The notes beneath the pieces are model-generated. The model worked only from the letters and a program-made list of their open reading frames with translations. It was not told the origin of the DNA and searched no databases. A program made the position numbers and the translations under genes. A stretch of 53,955 nucleotides of DNA, taken from NCBI GenBank assembly GCA_028872955.1, contig JAGWNX010000014.1, positions 1 through 53,955 of the forward strand. The letters are read 5' to 3'. The DNA comes from Acidobacteriota bacterium. GTDB lineage: Bacteria; Acidobacteriota; Terriglobia; Terriglobales; Acidobacteriaceae. Of the stretch, positions 33,427-44,415 are shown in pieces. Each line of letters opens with the position of its first letter. Position 1 is the stretch's first letter.

Positions 33427-35184
33427 ATGGAAAGCAGAAAGATACTGTGTCGGGCGGGTCTGGCAACCCTGCTGGCAATGCTGAGCGGTGCCGCCCTGGC
33501 GCAGAGCAGCGCCCTGCCGGCCCATGCTCCTGCAGTGACGCAGTTCTTCCCGGAGGATCAGATCCGCGCCGGGCTGCATGGTGTGGCCTACACCGTATTT
33601 CAAGGCGTCACGCCAGAGCCGATGGCCGTGGAGATTCTGGGCCGACTGAAAGATGCCCTGGGCCCGGGCGAGGACATGATTCTGGCGCGACTGCAAGGCG
33701 AGCGGCCAGAGTACACGGGCGTGGTCGCGGGCATGAGCGGCAGCCCGGTCTACATTGATGGCAAGCTCGTGGGTGCGTTGAGCTACCGCATCGGCCAGTT
33801 CAGCAAGGAGCCCATCGCCGGGATCACCCCCATCGCGCAGATGCTGCAGGTTCGCGACGACGCCACAGCGCCGCGAACCGGTGGCAGCGGCGGCAGCACG
33901 GAGATGCACGCCATGGAGACGCCACTGGTGTTCGGCTCTGGCTACAGCGCCCAGGCCGTCACGCAGTTTGCGGAGCGCTTTCGAGCGCTGGGGCTGGAGC
34001 CGGTGGCCGGGCTGGGTAGTGCAGACAGCGAGGCGCGCCAGCCCGAGCCGCTCGAACCGGGCAGCGCAGTCAGCGCGGTGCTGGTGCGTGGCGACCTCTC
34101 CATGGCAGGCACCTGCACGGTTACCTACCTGGACGCAACCAACCTGCTGGCGTGCGGCCACCCGATTACGCAGGCCGGGCCGGTGGAGCTGCCCATGACC
34201 AAGGCGACCATCGTTGCCACCCTGCCCTCGCCCCTGAACGCCTTCAAAATTGTGAATACCACAGAGACGGTGGGCGCCTTTACGCAGGATCGCGCCAACG
34301 CGGTGCTGGGGCGGTTTGGGCAACAGGCCCGCATGATTCCCGTTACGGTGGAGGTGCAGCTCGCTGGCTCACCTGGCCCGGCACGCACGATGCACTTTGA
34401 GGTGCTGGACAACGCCAAACTGACGACGCCGACGATGCTGGTCTCCATCTATCAGTGCCTGCAGCAATCCAACACAGCCGCTGCCGAGATGACCTACCGG
34501 CTGGATGGATCGATTCGTGTAGCAGACCAGCAGCCGGTGCGGTTGCACCAGGTGCTGGGGGCCACGGCATCAAGCACGGCGGAGGTGAACACGGCGCTGT
34601 ACGTAGGCGAGCGGTTTGACGTCCTCTACGCCAACACCGTGCAGCGGGCCCGCGTGGAGGGACTGGAGCTGCACATCGTCGCTCAGCCCGCGCGCCACAC
34701 CGCCGTGTTGGAGTCGGCACGTCTGAGCCGGCAGGAGGCACGCCCCGGGGACGAACTGGAGGCCGAGGCCGTACTGCAGCCCTACCGCGCGCCGGAGCAG
34801 ATCGTACGCCTGCGCTTCCGCCTGCCCACCACGCTGGCGGCGGGCGACCTGCGCGTGGTGGTCAGTGACGGCGCCACCGTCGATCGCCTGCTGCGCGGCA
34901 GCAGCGGAGACCATGCCGTGGCACTGCAGGATACCGTGGCCATGCTGAACGCCACGCACCCGGACGACGCGGTCTATGTCACCCTGCTGGATCACCAGCC
35001 CCAGGCCGAGCTGACGACGCGAACACTTGTCGATGTACCACTTTCCGTCGTCAATGTGATGCAGCCGTTGAAAGATGCGCAACAGCTGCAGCTCAACGGC
35101 GAAAGCGTGCTGGAGGCGACGCAGCGCCCAACCGCAGACGCCACCTCAGGCTTTGCCGTGTTGCACCTGACCGTACGCCCCTGA
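33427..35184 (+). CDS. SpoIVB/S55-like serine peptidase domain protein
   Basis: 585 residues with a signal peptide (cleavage near ALAQ, 26). Residues ~45-140 match the C-terminal core of SpoIVB (family S55): GMSGSPVYIDGKLVGALSY at 102-120, with the nucleophile candidate in GMSGSP, then PIAGITPIAQML. A second block carries a GH motif (CGHPITQ, His245) after a beta segment, in the place where the catalytic His of SpoIVB would sit, but in SpoIVB the His precedes the Ser. A long beta-rich C-terminal part (~330-585) is unassigned. A periplasmic protease or protease-derived binding protein is likely. Confidence 0.75.
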   Translation: MESRKILCRAGLATLLAMLSGAALAQSSALPAHAPAVTQFFPEDQIRAGLHGVAYTVFQGVTPEPMAVEILGRLKDALGPGEDMILARLQGERPEYTGVVAGMSGSPVYIDGKLVGALSYRIGQFSKEPIAGITPIAQMLQVRDDATAPRTGGSGGSTEMHAMETPLVFGSGYSAQAVTQFAERFRALGLEPVAGLGSADSEARQPEPLEPGSAVSAVLVRGDLSMAGTCTVTYLDATNLLACGHPITQAGPVELPMTKATIVATLPSPLNAFKIVNTTETVGAFTQDRANAVLGRFGQQARMIPVTVEVQLAGSPGPARTMHFEVLDNAKLTTPTMLVSIYQCLQQSNTAAAEMTYRLDGSIRVADQQPVRLHQVLGATASSTAEVNTALYVGERFDVLYANTVQRARVEGLELHIVAQPARHTAVLESARLSRQEARPGDELEAEAVLQPYRAPEQIVRLRFRLPTTLAAGDLRVVVSDGATVDRLLRGSSGDHAVALQDTVAMLNATHPDDAVYVTLLDHQPQAELTTRTLVDVPLSVVNVMQPLKDAQQLQLNGESVLEATQRPTADATSGFAVLHLTVRP

Positions 35185-35299
35185 GCGCGGCAGCAGGGCT
35201 CGCCGCAGGATTCCAGCAGTTATTCAGGGGGGTATGTTGTAGCATCGAGGGGTAACGAGAACAGGCGAACAACAGCCTGTCCGAGAAGGAAGCAGAGCA

Positions 35300-36307
35300 A
35301 TGAGTGAGATTCATGGTTTGGCCGTGCACGCAGCAGGTGCACAATTGCTGCCTTTCAAGTACGAGCCTGGGGACCTGAAGCCCGACGAGGTTGAGGTGAA
35401 GATCTCGCACTGCGGCGTGTGCCACAGTGACGTGCATCTGATCAACAACGACTGGGGCATGAGCCGCTTCCCCTTTATTCCTGGGCACGAGATTGTGGGC
35501 ACGGTGGTGGGCACCGGCAGCGATGTCAAGAACCTGAAGGCTGGCGTGCGGGTGGGCATTGGCTGGCAGGCTGACAGCTGCGGCGTGTGCGAGTGGTGCC
35601 GCCAGGGGGATGAACATCTCTGCGCGAAGTCGCAGCCTACCTGCGTGGGCCGTCACGGCGGCTACGCGGACCGTATCCGGGTCAACTCCCGCTTTGCCAT
35701 TCCTGTGCCCGAGGTTCTGGACAGTGAGAACGTCGCCCCGCTGCTGTGTGGCGGCATTACCGTGTACAGCCCGCTTCGGAATCATGACGTGCGGCCATCT
35801 TCGCGGGTCGGCGTGATCGGCATCGGCGGTTTGGGACACATCGGCCTGCAGTTTGCCCGCGCCTTCGGTGCTGAGGTCACAGCCTTCTCCAGCTCCAAGG
35901 ACAAAGAGGACGAGGCCAAGGCGATGGGTGCCCACCACTTTGTGAACACGCGCGACACCGGTGCCCTGCGCAAGGTCGCTGGCTCCTTTGACTTCCTGCT
36001 GAGCACGGTAAGCGCCGACCAGGACTGGCAGGGTTACGTCAACGCGCTGCGCCCCAAGGGCACCCTGTGCGTGGTCGGAGTGCCGCCCTCGGCGATTGCG
36101 CTGCAGGCGTTCCCCCTGATCGGGGGGCAGCGCGCCGTATGCGGCAGCCCGACGGGCAGCCCGCGCGACCTGCACGAGATGCTGGACGTGGCGGCTCGCC
36201 ACAACGTGAAGGCGATCACCGAGCGCTTTGCTATGGCCAAGGCCAACGATGCGGTCGCCAAGGTGAAGAAGAGCCAGGTGCGGTACCGCGCCGTGCTGGC
36301 AAACTAA
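35300..36307 (+). CDS. zinc-dependent NAD(P) alcohol dehydrogenase (cinnamyl-type)
   Basis: 335 residues of the medium-chain dehydrogenase family. Catalytic zinc ligands lie in HCGVCHSDVH (36-45) and PGHEIVG (near 60-66). Structural zinc is bound by the CGVCEWC...C cluster (near 94-108). The Rossmann loop is VIGIGGLGHIGLQFA. Overall pattern and order resemble the YahK/AdhA aldehyde reductases, which act on aliphatic and aromatic aldehydes with NADPH; cofactor choice cannot be read surely. GAAGGA precedes the ATG, and a strong terminator follows the stop. Confidence 0.93.
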   Translation: MSEIHGLAVHAAGAQLLPFKYEPGDLKPDEVEVKISHCGVCHSDVHLINNDWGMSRFPFIPGHEIVGTVVGTGSDVKNLKAGVRVGIGWQADSCGVCEWCRQGDEHLCAKSQPTCVGRHGGYADRIRVNSRFAIPVPEVLDSENVAPLLCGGITVYSPLRNHDVRPSSRVGVIGIGGLGHIGLQFARAFGAEVTAFSSSKDKEDEAKAMGAHHFVNTRDTGALRKVAGSFDFLLSTVSADQDWQGYVNALRPKGTLCVVGVPPSAIALQAFPLIGGQRAVCGSPTGSPRDLHEMLDVAARHNVKAITERFAMAKANDAVAKVKKSQVRYRAVLAN

Positions 36308-36331
36308 TTCGGGATCCATTCCACAAGAACC

Positions 36332-36367
36332 GCGGCGAGGGAGCAATGCTCTCTCGCCGCTTTGTTG
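36332..36367 (+). terminator. rho-independent terminator after alcohol dehydrogenase
   Basis: GCGGCGAG (36332-36339) pairs with CTCGCCGC (36353-36360), and the inner bases extend the stem to about 13 pairs with a three-base loop. TTTGTTG follows. Confidence 0.85.
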
Positions 36368-36392
36368 TGTGCGGGCAGGTCCAGCAGTGCTT

Positions 36393-36398
36393 TAGACT
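36393..36398 (+). promoter_or_regulatory. -10-like box TAGACT before beta-propeller gene
   Basis: TAGACT ends ten bases before the ATG at 36409. The same hexamer precedes engB. Confidence 0.45.
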
Positions 36399-36408
36399 CA
36401 GAGACACG

Positions 36409-38664
36409 ATGATGCGACGTCTGCGCTGCGCGGTGGTGATGGGAGCTCTGCTTCCCTGTCTGGCTCTGGCCCAGGAGACCCAGCTGCAGGAGACGAAGCT
36501 CTGGACCGTGGACCGCTACGACGATCTGGAGCGCGGCACCCTGCAGAACGTGGCGATCAGCAGCGACGGCCAGTTGCTGGCCGGGCCCAGGACCGATCTG
36601 CTCTATCTCTCCGGCGGGAGCTATGTGTGGTCGGTGGCCAGCGACGGTAAGGGCGCGGCCTATGTGGGCCTCGGTGGCACGGCAGCAGGCTCGGCCGCGG
36701 TGGTACGCGTCCACACGGCAGGCGACACACGCGACGACGACCCCATCAAGCTCTGGACCGGGCCGGAGTTCGCCGTGCAGGCGCTGCGCGTGACGGCCGA
36801 TGGCAGCCTGCTGGCGGCCACCTCGCCCGATGGCCGCGTCTACCGGTTTGCCCCTGGGGCCAGGCCCGGCGAAGCACCCCGGGTGTTGTGGGATGCCGCG
36901 AGCACGCAGGAGAAGCCGAAGTACGTCTGGGACATCGCCGAGGCGCAGGATGGCTCAATCTACATCGCTACCGGAGCTCCGGCCGTGGTCTACCGGGTTC
37001 CACCCGACGGGGGCAAGCCCGAGGTGCTCTTCCAGACCAGTGACCAGCACATCCGCTGCCTGCTGGTAGCACCGGATGGCACGCTGTGGGCCGGGACGGA
37101 GGGCGCTGGAGTGCTGTATCGGGTGGCAGCCACTGGCGGACACGTCGTGGCCGGCGCGCAGCCCTTTGCCGTCTATGCCGCGCCACGTAAAGAGATCACC
37201 GCACTGGCCCGCGACGCCGACGGCTCCATCTACGCTGCGGGAGTGGGGACACGCGGTTCCACCACGCTGCCGCCCTTGCCCGTGACCGGCGCGCTGGGAG
37301 TAACCGTTACGATCTCCCAGGCGGGCTCCAGCGGCACGCCCGGGGCAAACGCTCTGCTACCGGAGGGCTCCGAGCTGTACCGTATTGCCCCGGATGGCAC
37401 ACCCAGCCGTCTGGCGACGCTGAAGGATGACGTGGTGTACAGCCTGGCCGTGCATCAGGGCAAGCTGCTGGCCGCAACCGGCAACCGCGGCCGCATCTGC
37501 ACCATTGCCACTGATGGCTCCGGCCGCTTCACAGACCTGGCGCGGCTGGATGCAGCCGAGGCCATGGCCTTTGCCCCGGACCCGACCGGCCTGCTGGTCT
37601 CAACCAGCAATAGCGGCAAGCTCTTTCACCTGGGCGACACCACAGCCGTCGACGCGAGCTACACCAGCGAGATCCTGGATGCACAGCAATTTGCCCGCTG
37701 GGGCCGCATGGAGGTGCGTCCAGCACCAGCGGACTCCGTTGACCTGTATACCCGCACCGGCAACGTGCCCAGCGCCAGCACCGGCTGGAGCGCCTGGAGC
37801 CGGGTGCAGCCAGACGGCGCGACGACGGTTCCGCCAGCGAGGTTTGCCCAGTGGAAGGTGGTGCTGCGCACGGGCGGCACGGTGGATCGCGTGGCGTGGA
37901 ACTACCTGCCGAAGAACACGGCTCCGGTGGTCGATGCCATTGTGGTGCAGCCCGGGGCGCGCGTAACGCCCACCGCCACCGCGACCACGCCGCCGACGGT
38001 GCAGATCGTCTTTCCGGGCAGCCAATCCGGCACGGCAACCGCCACGGATGCGACCGCCACGGCACCGCTGGCCGCACAGCGCGACCGAACCGCCACCACG
38101 GTGCGCTGGCAGGCGCACGACGACAGTGGCGACGCCCTGCAGTTCTCCGTGTGGTATCGCGGCACCGGTGAGACGAACTGGAGATTGCTCAAAGACAAGA
38201 TCAGCGATCGCTTCTATAGCTTTGACAGCACGACACTTCCTGATGGGGAGTACACGCTGCGTGTGATGGCCACCGACGCGCCTGCGCATCCTGCCGGGGC
38301 GGCCTTAACAGGCGTGCGAGTCAGCGACCCCTTTGTGGTAGACACCACGCCGCCCGTGCCCGGCACGCTGGAGGCCTTGCTGCAGGCAGGAGCAACGTCC
38401 GGCACCGTACAGATCCGCGCTCGCTTCCAGGCCCGCGATGCGCTCTCCCCCATCAGCCACGCGGAGTACAGCCTGGATGGAGAGCCGTGGCAGGTGGTTG
38501 AGCCGGTCGGTGGTCTGTCCGACTCGCTGGCCGAGAGCTATGACTTTATCGCCGTGCCTGCGGCGGGCGACGGCAACGCGCCCCGCGCCGGGGAGCACGT
38601 GCTGGCGATCCGGGTCTACGACCGCTTTGAGAATGCCGTGACGGCCAAGACGGTGGTGCGCTAA
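36409..38664 (+). CDS. secreted beta-propeller protein with C-terminal Ig-like region
   Basis: 751 residues. A signal peptide (to ALAQ, about 22) is followed by a repeated propeller-like pattern of about 40-50 residues, seen as DGQLLAGP, DGSLLAATSPDGRVYRF, DGSIYIATGAPAVVYRV, DGTLWAGTEGAGVLYRV and DGSIYAAGVG (about 45-420). A Thr/Ala-rich linker (about 520-565) leads to a fibronectin/Ig-like module (YTLRVMATD, FVVDTTPPVPG). It is probably a periplasmic or surface protein. LolC/E-like and LolD-like genes follow in the same operon (two bases, then an eight-base overlap), so it may work with that exporter. The exact function is unknown. Confidence 0.8.
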   Translation: MMRRLRCAVVMGALLPCLALAQETQLQETKLWTVDRYDDLERGTLQNVAISSDGQLLAGPRTDLLYLSGGSYVWSVASDGKGAAYVGLGGTAAGSAAVVRVHTAGDTRDDDPIKLWTGPEFAVQALRVTADGSLLAATSPDGRVYRFAPGARPGEAPRVLWDAASTQEKPKYVWDIAEAQDGSIYIATGAPAVVYRVPPDGGKPEVLFQTSDQHIRCLLVAPDGTLWAGTEGAGVLYRVAATGGHVVAGAQPFAVYAAPRKEITALARDADGSIYAAGVGTRGSTTLPPLPVTGALGVTVTISQAGSSGTPGANALLPEGSELYRIAPDGTPSRLATLKDDVVYSLAVHQGKLLAATGNRGRICTIATDGSGRFTDLARLDAAEAMAFAPDPTGLLVSTSNSGKLFHLGDTTAVDASYTSEILDAQQFARWGRMEVRPAPADSVDLYTRTGNVPSASTGWSAWSRVQPDGATTVPPARFAQWKVVLRTGGTVDRVAWNYLPKNTAPVVDAIVVQPGARVTPTATATTPPTVQIVFPGSQSGTATATDATATAPLAAQRDRTATTVRWQAHDDSGDALQFSVWYRGTGETNWRLLKDKISDRFYSFDSTTLPDGEYTLRVMATDAPAHPAGAALTGVRVSDPFVVDTTPPVPGTLEALLQAGATSGTVQIRARFQARDALSPISHAEYSLDGEPWQVVEPVGGLSDSLAESYDFIAVPAAGDGNAPRAGEHVLAIRVYDRFENAVTAKTVVR

Positions 38665-38666
38665 CG

Positions 38667-40064
38667 ATGCGGTTTGAACTCTTTCTGGCGGCGCGGTACC
38701 TGCGGGCCAAGCGGCGACAGGCCGTGGTGGGCGTCATCACGGCCATCAGCGTGGTAGGCGTTGCGGCGGGTGTGGCCTCGCTCATCATCGCGCTGGCTAT
38801 TACCAATGGCATGCGGCGAGACCTGCAGGAGCGTCTGGTGGGCTCCACCTCGCATGTCGACCTGATGCGCATCCAGGGCGACGGCATGCGCGACTGGCGG
38901 CCACTGCTGGCCAGGCTGCGCCAGACGCCCCACGTCACCGCCGCCGCCCCGGGCCTGTATGGTCAGGTGCTGATCTCGCGGGGCGCACGCAGCGGCGGCG
39001 CCCTGATCAAGGGCGTGATCCCCGCCGAGGAGCGGCAGATCGGCGATCTGCTGCAGAGTGTGACCCAGGGCTCTGCGGATGCGCTGGAGCCGCTACCCGC
39101 TGCGACGCCCAGCATGGTCGCGCCGCCGCCTATCCCATCCGGCTCGACTGAGCGCCCCATGGCGGAGGAGCAGCAGGTAAGCGAGTTAGGCGACCAGGAC
39201 CTGCGCGATGAGAGCAAGGTGGATGCCGCGGCCAACGCCGATGCGGCGCGCGTGCTGGCTGCGGTCAACGCCGTGCCGCCACTTGTGATTGGCAATGACC
39301 TGGCAGAGACGCTGGGCGCGACGGTCGGCGACACCGTACTGGTAACCAGCCCGCAGGGGGATCTGACCCCGCTGGGCCTGGTACCGCGTTACCAGCGGTT
39401 CACCGTCGCCGGAATCTTCAAGTCGGGCTTTTACCAGTACGACTCAAGTTACGCATTTATGAGGCTTAGCGATGCGCAGCGACTCTTCCACGAGCCGGAT
39501 CTGATCTCCGTCATCAGTTTCAAGGTAGACGATCTCTACCACGCAGACCGGATCGGCCAGGCCATCCAGCAGGCGGCCGGGGCTGGCTTTGAGACGACCA
39601 ACTGGATGGAGCAGAACCGCGAGCTCTTCCGGGCGCTGAAGCTGGAGCAGGTGGTGACCTTTATCGTGCTGGCGTTGATCGTCTGCGTGGCAGCCCTGAA
39701 TATCCTGATTGCGCTGACCATGATGGTGATGGAGAAGACCCGCGATATCGCCGTGCTGATGAGCTTTGGCGTCCGCCGGGAGCAGGTGCGGCGAATATTT
39801 CTGCTACAGGGGCTGCTGATTGCGGTCCTCGGCACGGCGATTGGGCTGGTGGTGGGCTACTCGCTCAGCTGGGCCGGGGGGCACTACCAGTTCATCCGTC
39901 TGGATGCGAGCGTCTACTCGATCGACCACCTGCCCTTCGCACCGCGGTGGGTGGACGCCCTGCTGGTGACGGCAGTGAGCCTGGGGGTGAGCCTGGTGGC
40001 CACGCTCTACCCCAGCAATAACGCCGCCGGGGTGCTGCCGGCAGAGGCGCTGCGCTATGAGTAA
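38667..40064 (+). CDS. lolC: LolC/LolE-type ABC transporter permease
   Basis: 465 residues. A first transmembrane helix (about 20-45) follows the RYLRAKRRQAVVGVIT start. A large periplasmic MacB_PCD domain contains VAGIFKSGFYQYDSSYAFM, and three C-terminal helices form the FtsX core (EKTRDIAVLMSFGVRREQVRRIFLLQG). This is the pattern of lipoprotein-releasing permeases that move lipoproteins from the inner membrane to the carrier. Between about residues 130 and 210 there is an Ala/Pro/Glu-rich low-complexity insert absent from typical LolC/E. It starts two bases after the propeller gene. Confidence 0.9.
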   Translation: MRFELFLAARYLRAKRRQAVVGVITAISVVGVAAGVASLIIALAITNGMRRDLQERLVGSTSHVDLMRIQGDGMRDWRPLLARLRQTPHVTAAAPGLYGQVLISRGARSGGALIKGVIPAEERQIGDLLQSVTQGSADALEPLPAATPSMVAPPPIPSGSTERPMAEEQQVSELGDQDLRDESKVDAAANADAARVLAAVNAVPPLVIGNDLAETLGATVGDTVLVTSPQGDLTPLGLVPRYQRFTVAGIFKSGFYQYDSSYAFMRLSDAQRLFHEPDLISVISFKVDDLYHADRIGQAIQQAAGAGFETTNWMEQNRELFRALKLEQVVTFIVLALIVCVAALNILIALTMMVMEKTRDIAVLMSFGVRREQVRRIFLLQGLLIAVLGTAIGLVVGYSLSWAGGHYQFIRLDASVYSIDHLPFAPRWVDALLVTAVSLGVSLVATLYPSNNAAGVLPAEALRYE

Positions 40065-40782
40065 TTTACCCACGTCCGGAGACCGCCCCATCGTCGCCAG
40101 CCCGGTCGTCCTGCGGGCCGAGCGCCTGACCAAGCGCTACGCCGCCGTGCAGCAGGGCTCGGGTGCGGGCGTCGAACTGTTTCGCGACCTGGACCTGGAG
40201 GTGCGGGCCGGGGAGATGGTCGCCATCGTTGGCGAAAGCGGCGCCGGCAAGAGCTCGCTGCTGCACCTGCTGGCTGCGCTGGACCGGCCCACGGCGGGTG
40301 AGGTGTGGTTTGGCGGCGAGCGTCTAAGCGGCTTCACCGAACGGCAGGCGGCAGAGTTTCGCAACCGCAGTGTGGGCTATGTGTGGCAGTTCCACTACCT
40401 GCTGCCGGAGTTCAGCGCGAGAGAGAACGTCGCTCTGCCGCTGCTGGCCCGCGGCGTGCGCCGGCCGCAAGCCATGGCTCAGGCGCAGATGCTGCTGACC
40501 AAGGTGGGGCTGGCGGAGCGCGCCGAGCACCGCTCCGGAGAGCTCTCCGGCGGCGAGCAGCAACGCGTCAGCCTGGCCCGCGCCCTGGTTACAGAGCCCA
40601 AACTGCTGCTGGCCGACGAGCCCACCGGCGACCTGGACGGGAACACCTCCGAGGCCGTCTTCACCCTGCTGCAGACCCTGCACACCGAACTCGGCCTGAC
40701 CAGCGTGCTGGTAACCCACAACCTGGAGCTGGCCGCCCGCTGCGACAGAACCCTGCGCCTACGGCAGGGGAAGCTGATCTAG
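40057..40782 (+). CDS. lolD: LolD-type ABC transporter ATP-binding protein
   Basis: 241 residues. Walker A GESGAGKSS (54-62), Q-loop with VWQFHYLLPEFSARENV, signature LSGGEQQRVSLARAL, Walker B LLLADEPTGDLD and the H-loop VTHN are complete. The sequence matches LolD/MacB-type ATPases. The ATG overlaps the permease stop by eight bases (ATGAGTAA), so the two are coupled. Confidence 0.96.
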   Translation: MSNLPTSGDRPIVASPVVLRAERLTKRYAAVQQGSGAGVELFRDLDLEVRAGEMVAIVGESGAGKSSLLHLLAALDRPTAGEVWFGGERLSGFTERQAAEFRNRSVGYVWQFHYLLPEFSARENVALPLLARGVRRPQAMAQAQMLLTKVGLAERAEHRSGELSGGEQQRVSLARALVTEPKLLLADEPTGDLDGNTSEAVFTLLQTLHTELGLTSVLVTHNLELAARCDRTLRLRQGKLI

Positions 40783-41103
40783 CCCCCCCGGGGCCTTCAC
40801 CTTCCCTCTCCATGGCCCACGGTCACGCCACCCGACAGCATCTGGATGGGTTAGGTTCGGGCACGATTTTGCACAACCGGGGGCATGCGGCAGGTGGTGT
40901 AGTGTAGGCATAACTTTAAGTGCTATTTCATCGGCAGTTGACGGAGGAATACACTGGAGAGAAGCTAAAAGGTCCCGGCAGGGGCCGGAGGCGGTGGTGG
41001 TTTCGAGCGAGAGGGGTTCGCCCGGGACCGGGACGGCGGTTTATGACGGCGCGGCGGCAAGCCGAAGGGCTGGCTGCGGTGCCGGGGTCGAGTAAGGGGG
41101 AGC
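40783..41103 (+). other. clpC upstream region
   Basis: 321 bases without a gene. A TTGACG stands at 40938-40943, but no -10 fits it. An eight-base inverted repeat, GGTCCCGG (40971-40978) with CCGGGACC (41022-41029), would fold the leader. I see no CIRCE (TTAGCACTC/GAGTGCTAA) and no CtsR-like repeat. A purine-rich ribosome site (AGGGGGAG) precedes the clpC ATG. Confidence 0.5.
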
Positions 41104-43575
<2,472 letters not shown>

Positions 43576-43595
43576 GCGCTCCAAGACGCCTTACC

Positions 43596-43627
43596 CAACG
43601 CCTCGGCTTCGGCCGGGGCGTTGTTTT
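43596..43627 (+). terminator. UUCG-capped terminator after clpC
   Basis: CAACGCCTCGGC (43596-43607) pairs with GCCGGGGCGTTG (43612-43623, with a T-G wobble) around a TTCG tetraloop closed by C-G. TTTT follows. Confidence 0.9.
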
Positions 43628-43687
43628 GTGGGCAGCACTTTCCTGAAGGATGGCAATCCGGTATGGTCTCTGGTAGAGGTAGGACCA

Positions 43688-44140
43688 ATGAATCGACGTG
43701 AGTTCAACACCCTGCTGCCGATGGCCATGGCACTCGGCAGTGTCTCCACCCTTCAGGCCGAGGCCCAGACCACGCCTGCGCATGCGCTGCAGCCGATTGC
43801 GTCTGGCGTCTACCCGCCGGGAGCACCGCATGGCGCGGCAACCCAGCGCGTCTCACACCCTTACCTGACGGGGTTGCTGACTGCAGGCGACGTCCGTCTC
43901 GAGATCCACGAGACCACGCAGGAGCCCGGTGCTCCGCACGAGGCCATTGGCACGCACCTTCACAACGAGATCTGGCTGGTGCGCGAGGGCACCGTGGAGC
44001 TGACCACGAACGGTGTCGCCCGGCGCATGGTGGCAGGCGACGTGGGCATCTGCATTGCGGGCGACAAGCACTTCATCGCCAACGTGGGCGAGACGCGCGC
44101 AACCTACTTCGTGGTTACGGTGGGTCCGCCTACGGAGTGA
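43688..44140 (+). CDS. cupin-domain protein with twin-arginine-like leader
   Basis: 150 residues. The start MNRREFNTLLPMAMALG resembles a short Tat signal (RR-x-F then a hydrophobic stretch), followed by an AEAQ-like cleavage site near 27. A single cupin barrel has GTHLHNEIWLVREG (the His-x-His and Glu metal-ligand motif) and the later GDKHFIANVG. It is probably a periplasmic metal-binding cupin of unknown substrate. AGAGGTAGGA before ATG 43688 sets the start; an earlier frame start at 43628 would add 20 unlikely residues. Confidence 0.85.
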   Translation: MNRREFNTLLPMAMALGSVSTLQAEAQTTPAHALQPIASGVYPPGAPHGAATQRVSHPYLTGLLTAGDVRLEIHETTQEPGAPHEAIGTHLHNEIWLVREGTVELTTNGVARRMVAGDVGICIAGDKHFIANVGETRATYFVVTVGPPTE

Positions 44141-44284
44141 GGAGCGCATCCGGGCCTGCCTGTTCCAAAGTGGCACGGAAGGCGCCTTTGCACCACGCTG
44201 GATAATGACGTGCCAAGTTCACGCGCAAGAACAGTTTCTGCAACCGCTACCCCGGCCAGCTAGAGTGCTGGCTGAGGTGACGTG

Positions 44285-44377
44285 ATGCAGGATGTGTTGG
44301 TAGCACTGGTGTTTGTAGCAATGGTGATGGCTCCGGCCTTTGTGGCCATGAACGCCTTTGGAGAGAAGAACCGCTAG
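44285..44377 (+). CDS. 30-residue single-span membrane peptide
   Basis: A small gene that is easy to miss. It encodes 30 residues: two charged residues at most, a hydrophobic segment from about 5 to 25 (LVALVFVAMVMAPAFVAM), then NAFGEKNR, a positive-end topology. GAGGTGA lies four bases before the ATG, and a hairpin (GCCAGC at 44255-44260 with GCTGGC at 44267-44272) sits just upstream of the ribosome site. I do not recognise the family. The ribosome site and the clean hydrophobic profile support a real gene. Confidence 0.5.
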   Translation: MQDVLVALVFVAMVMAPAFVAMNAFGEKNR

Positions 44378-44415
44378 AGGCGCATGGTTGCGTTCTATCG
44401 TTGCCTGTCGCCGTG

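Noticed and set aside
40783..41103. CIRCE or CtsR heat-shock operator before clpC
   Set aside because: I looked for TTAGCACTC/GAGTGCTAA and for CtsR heptad repeats and found neither.
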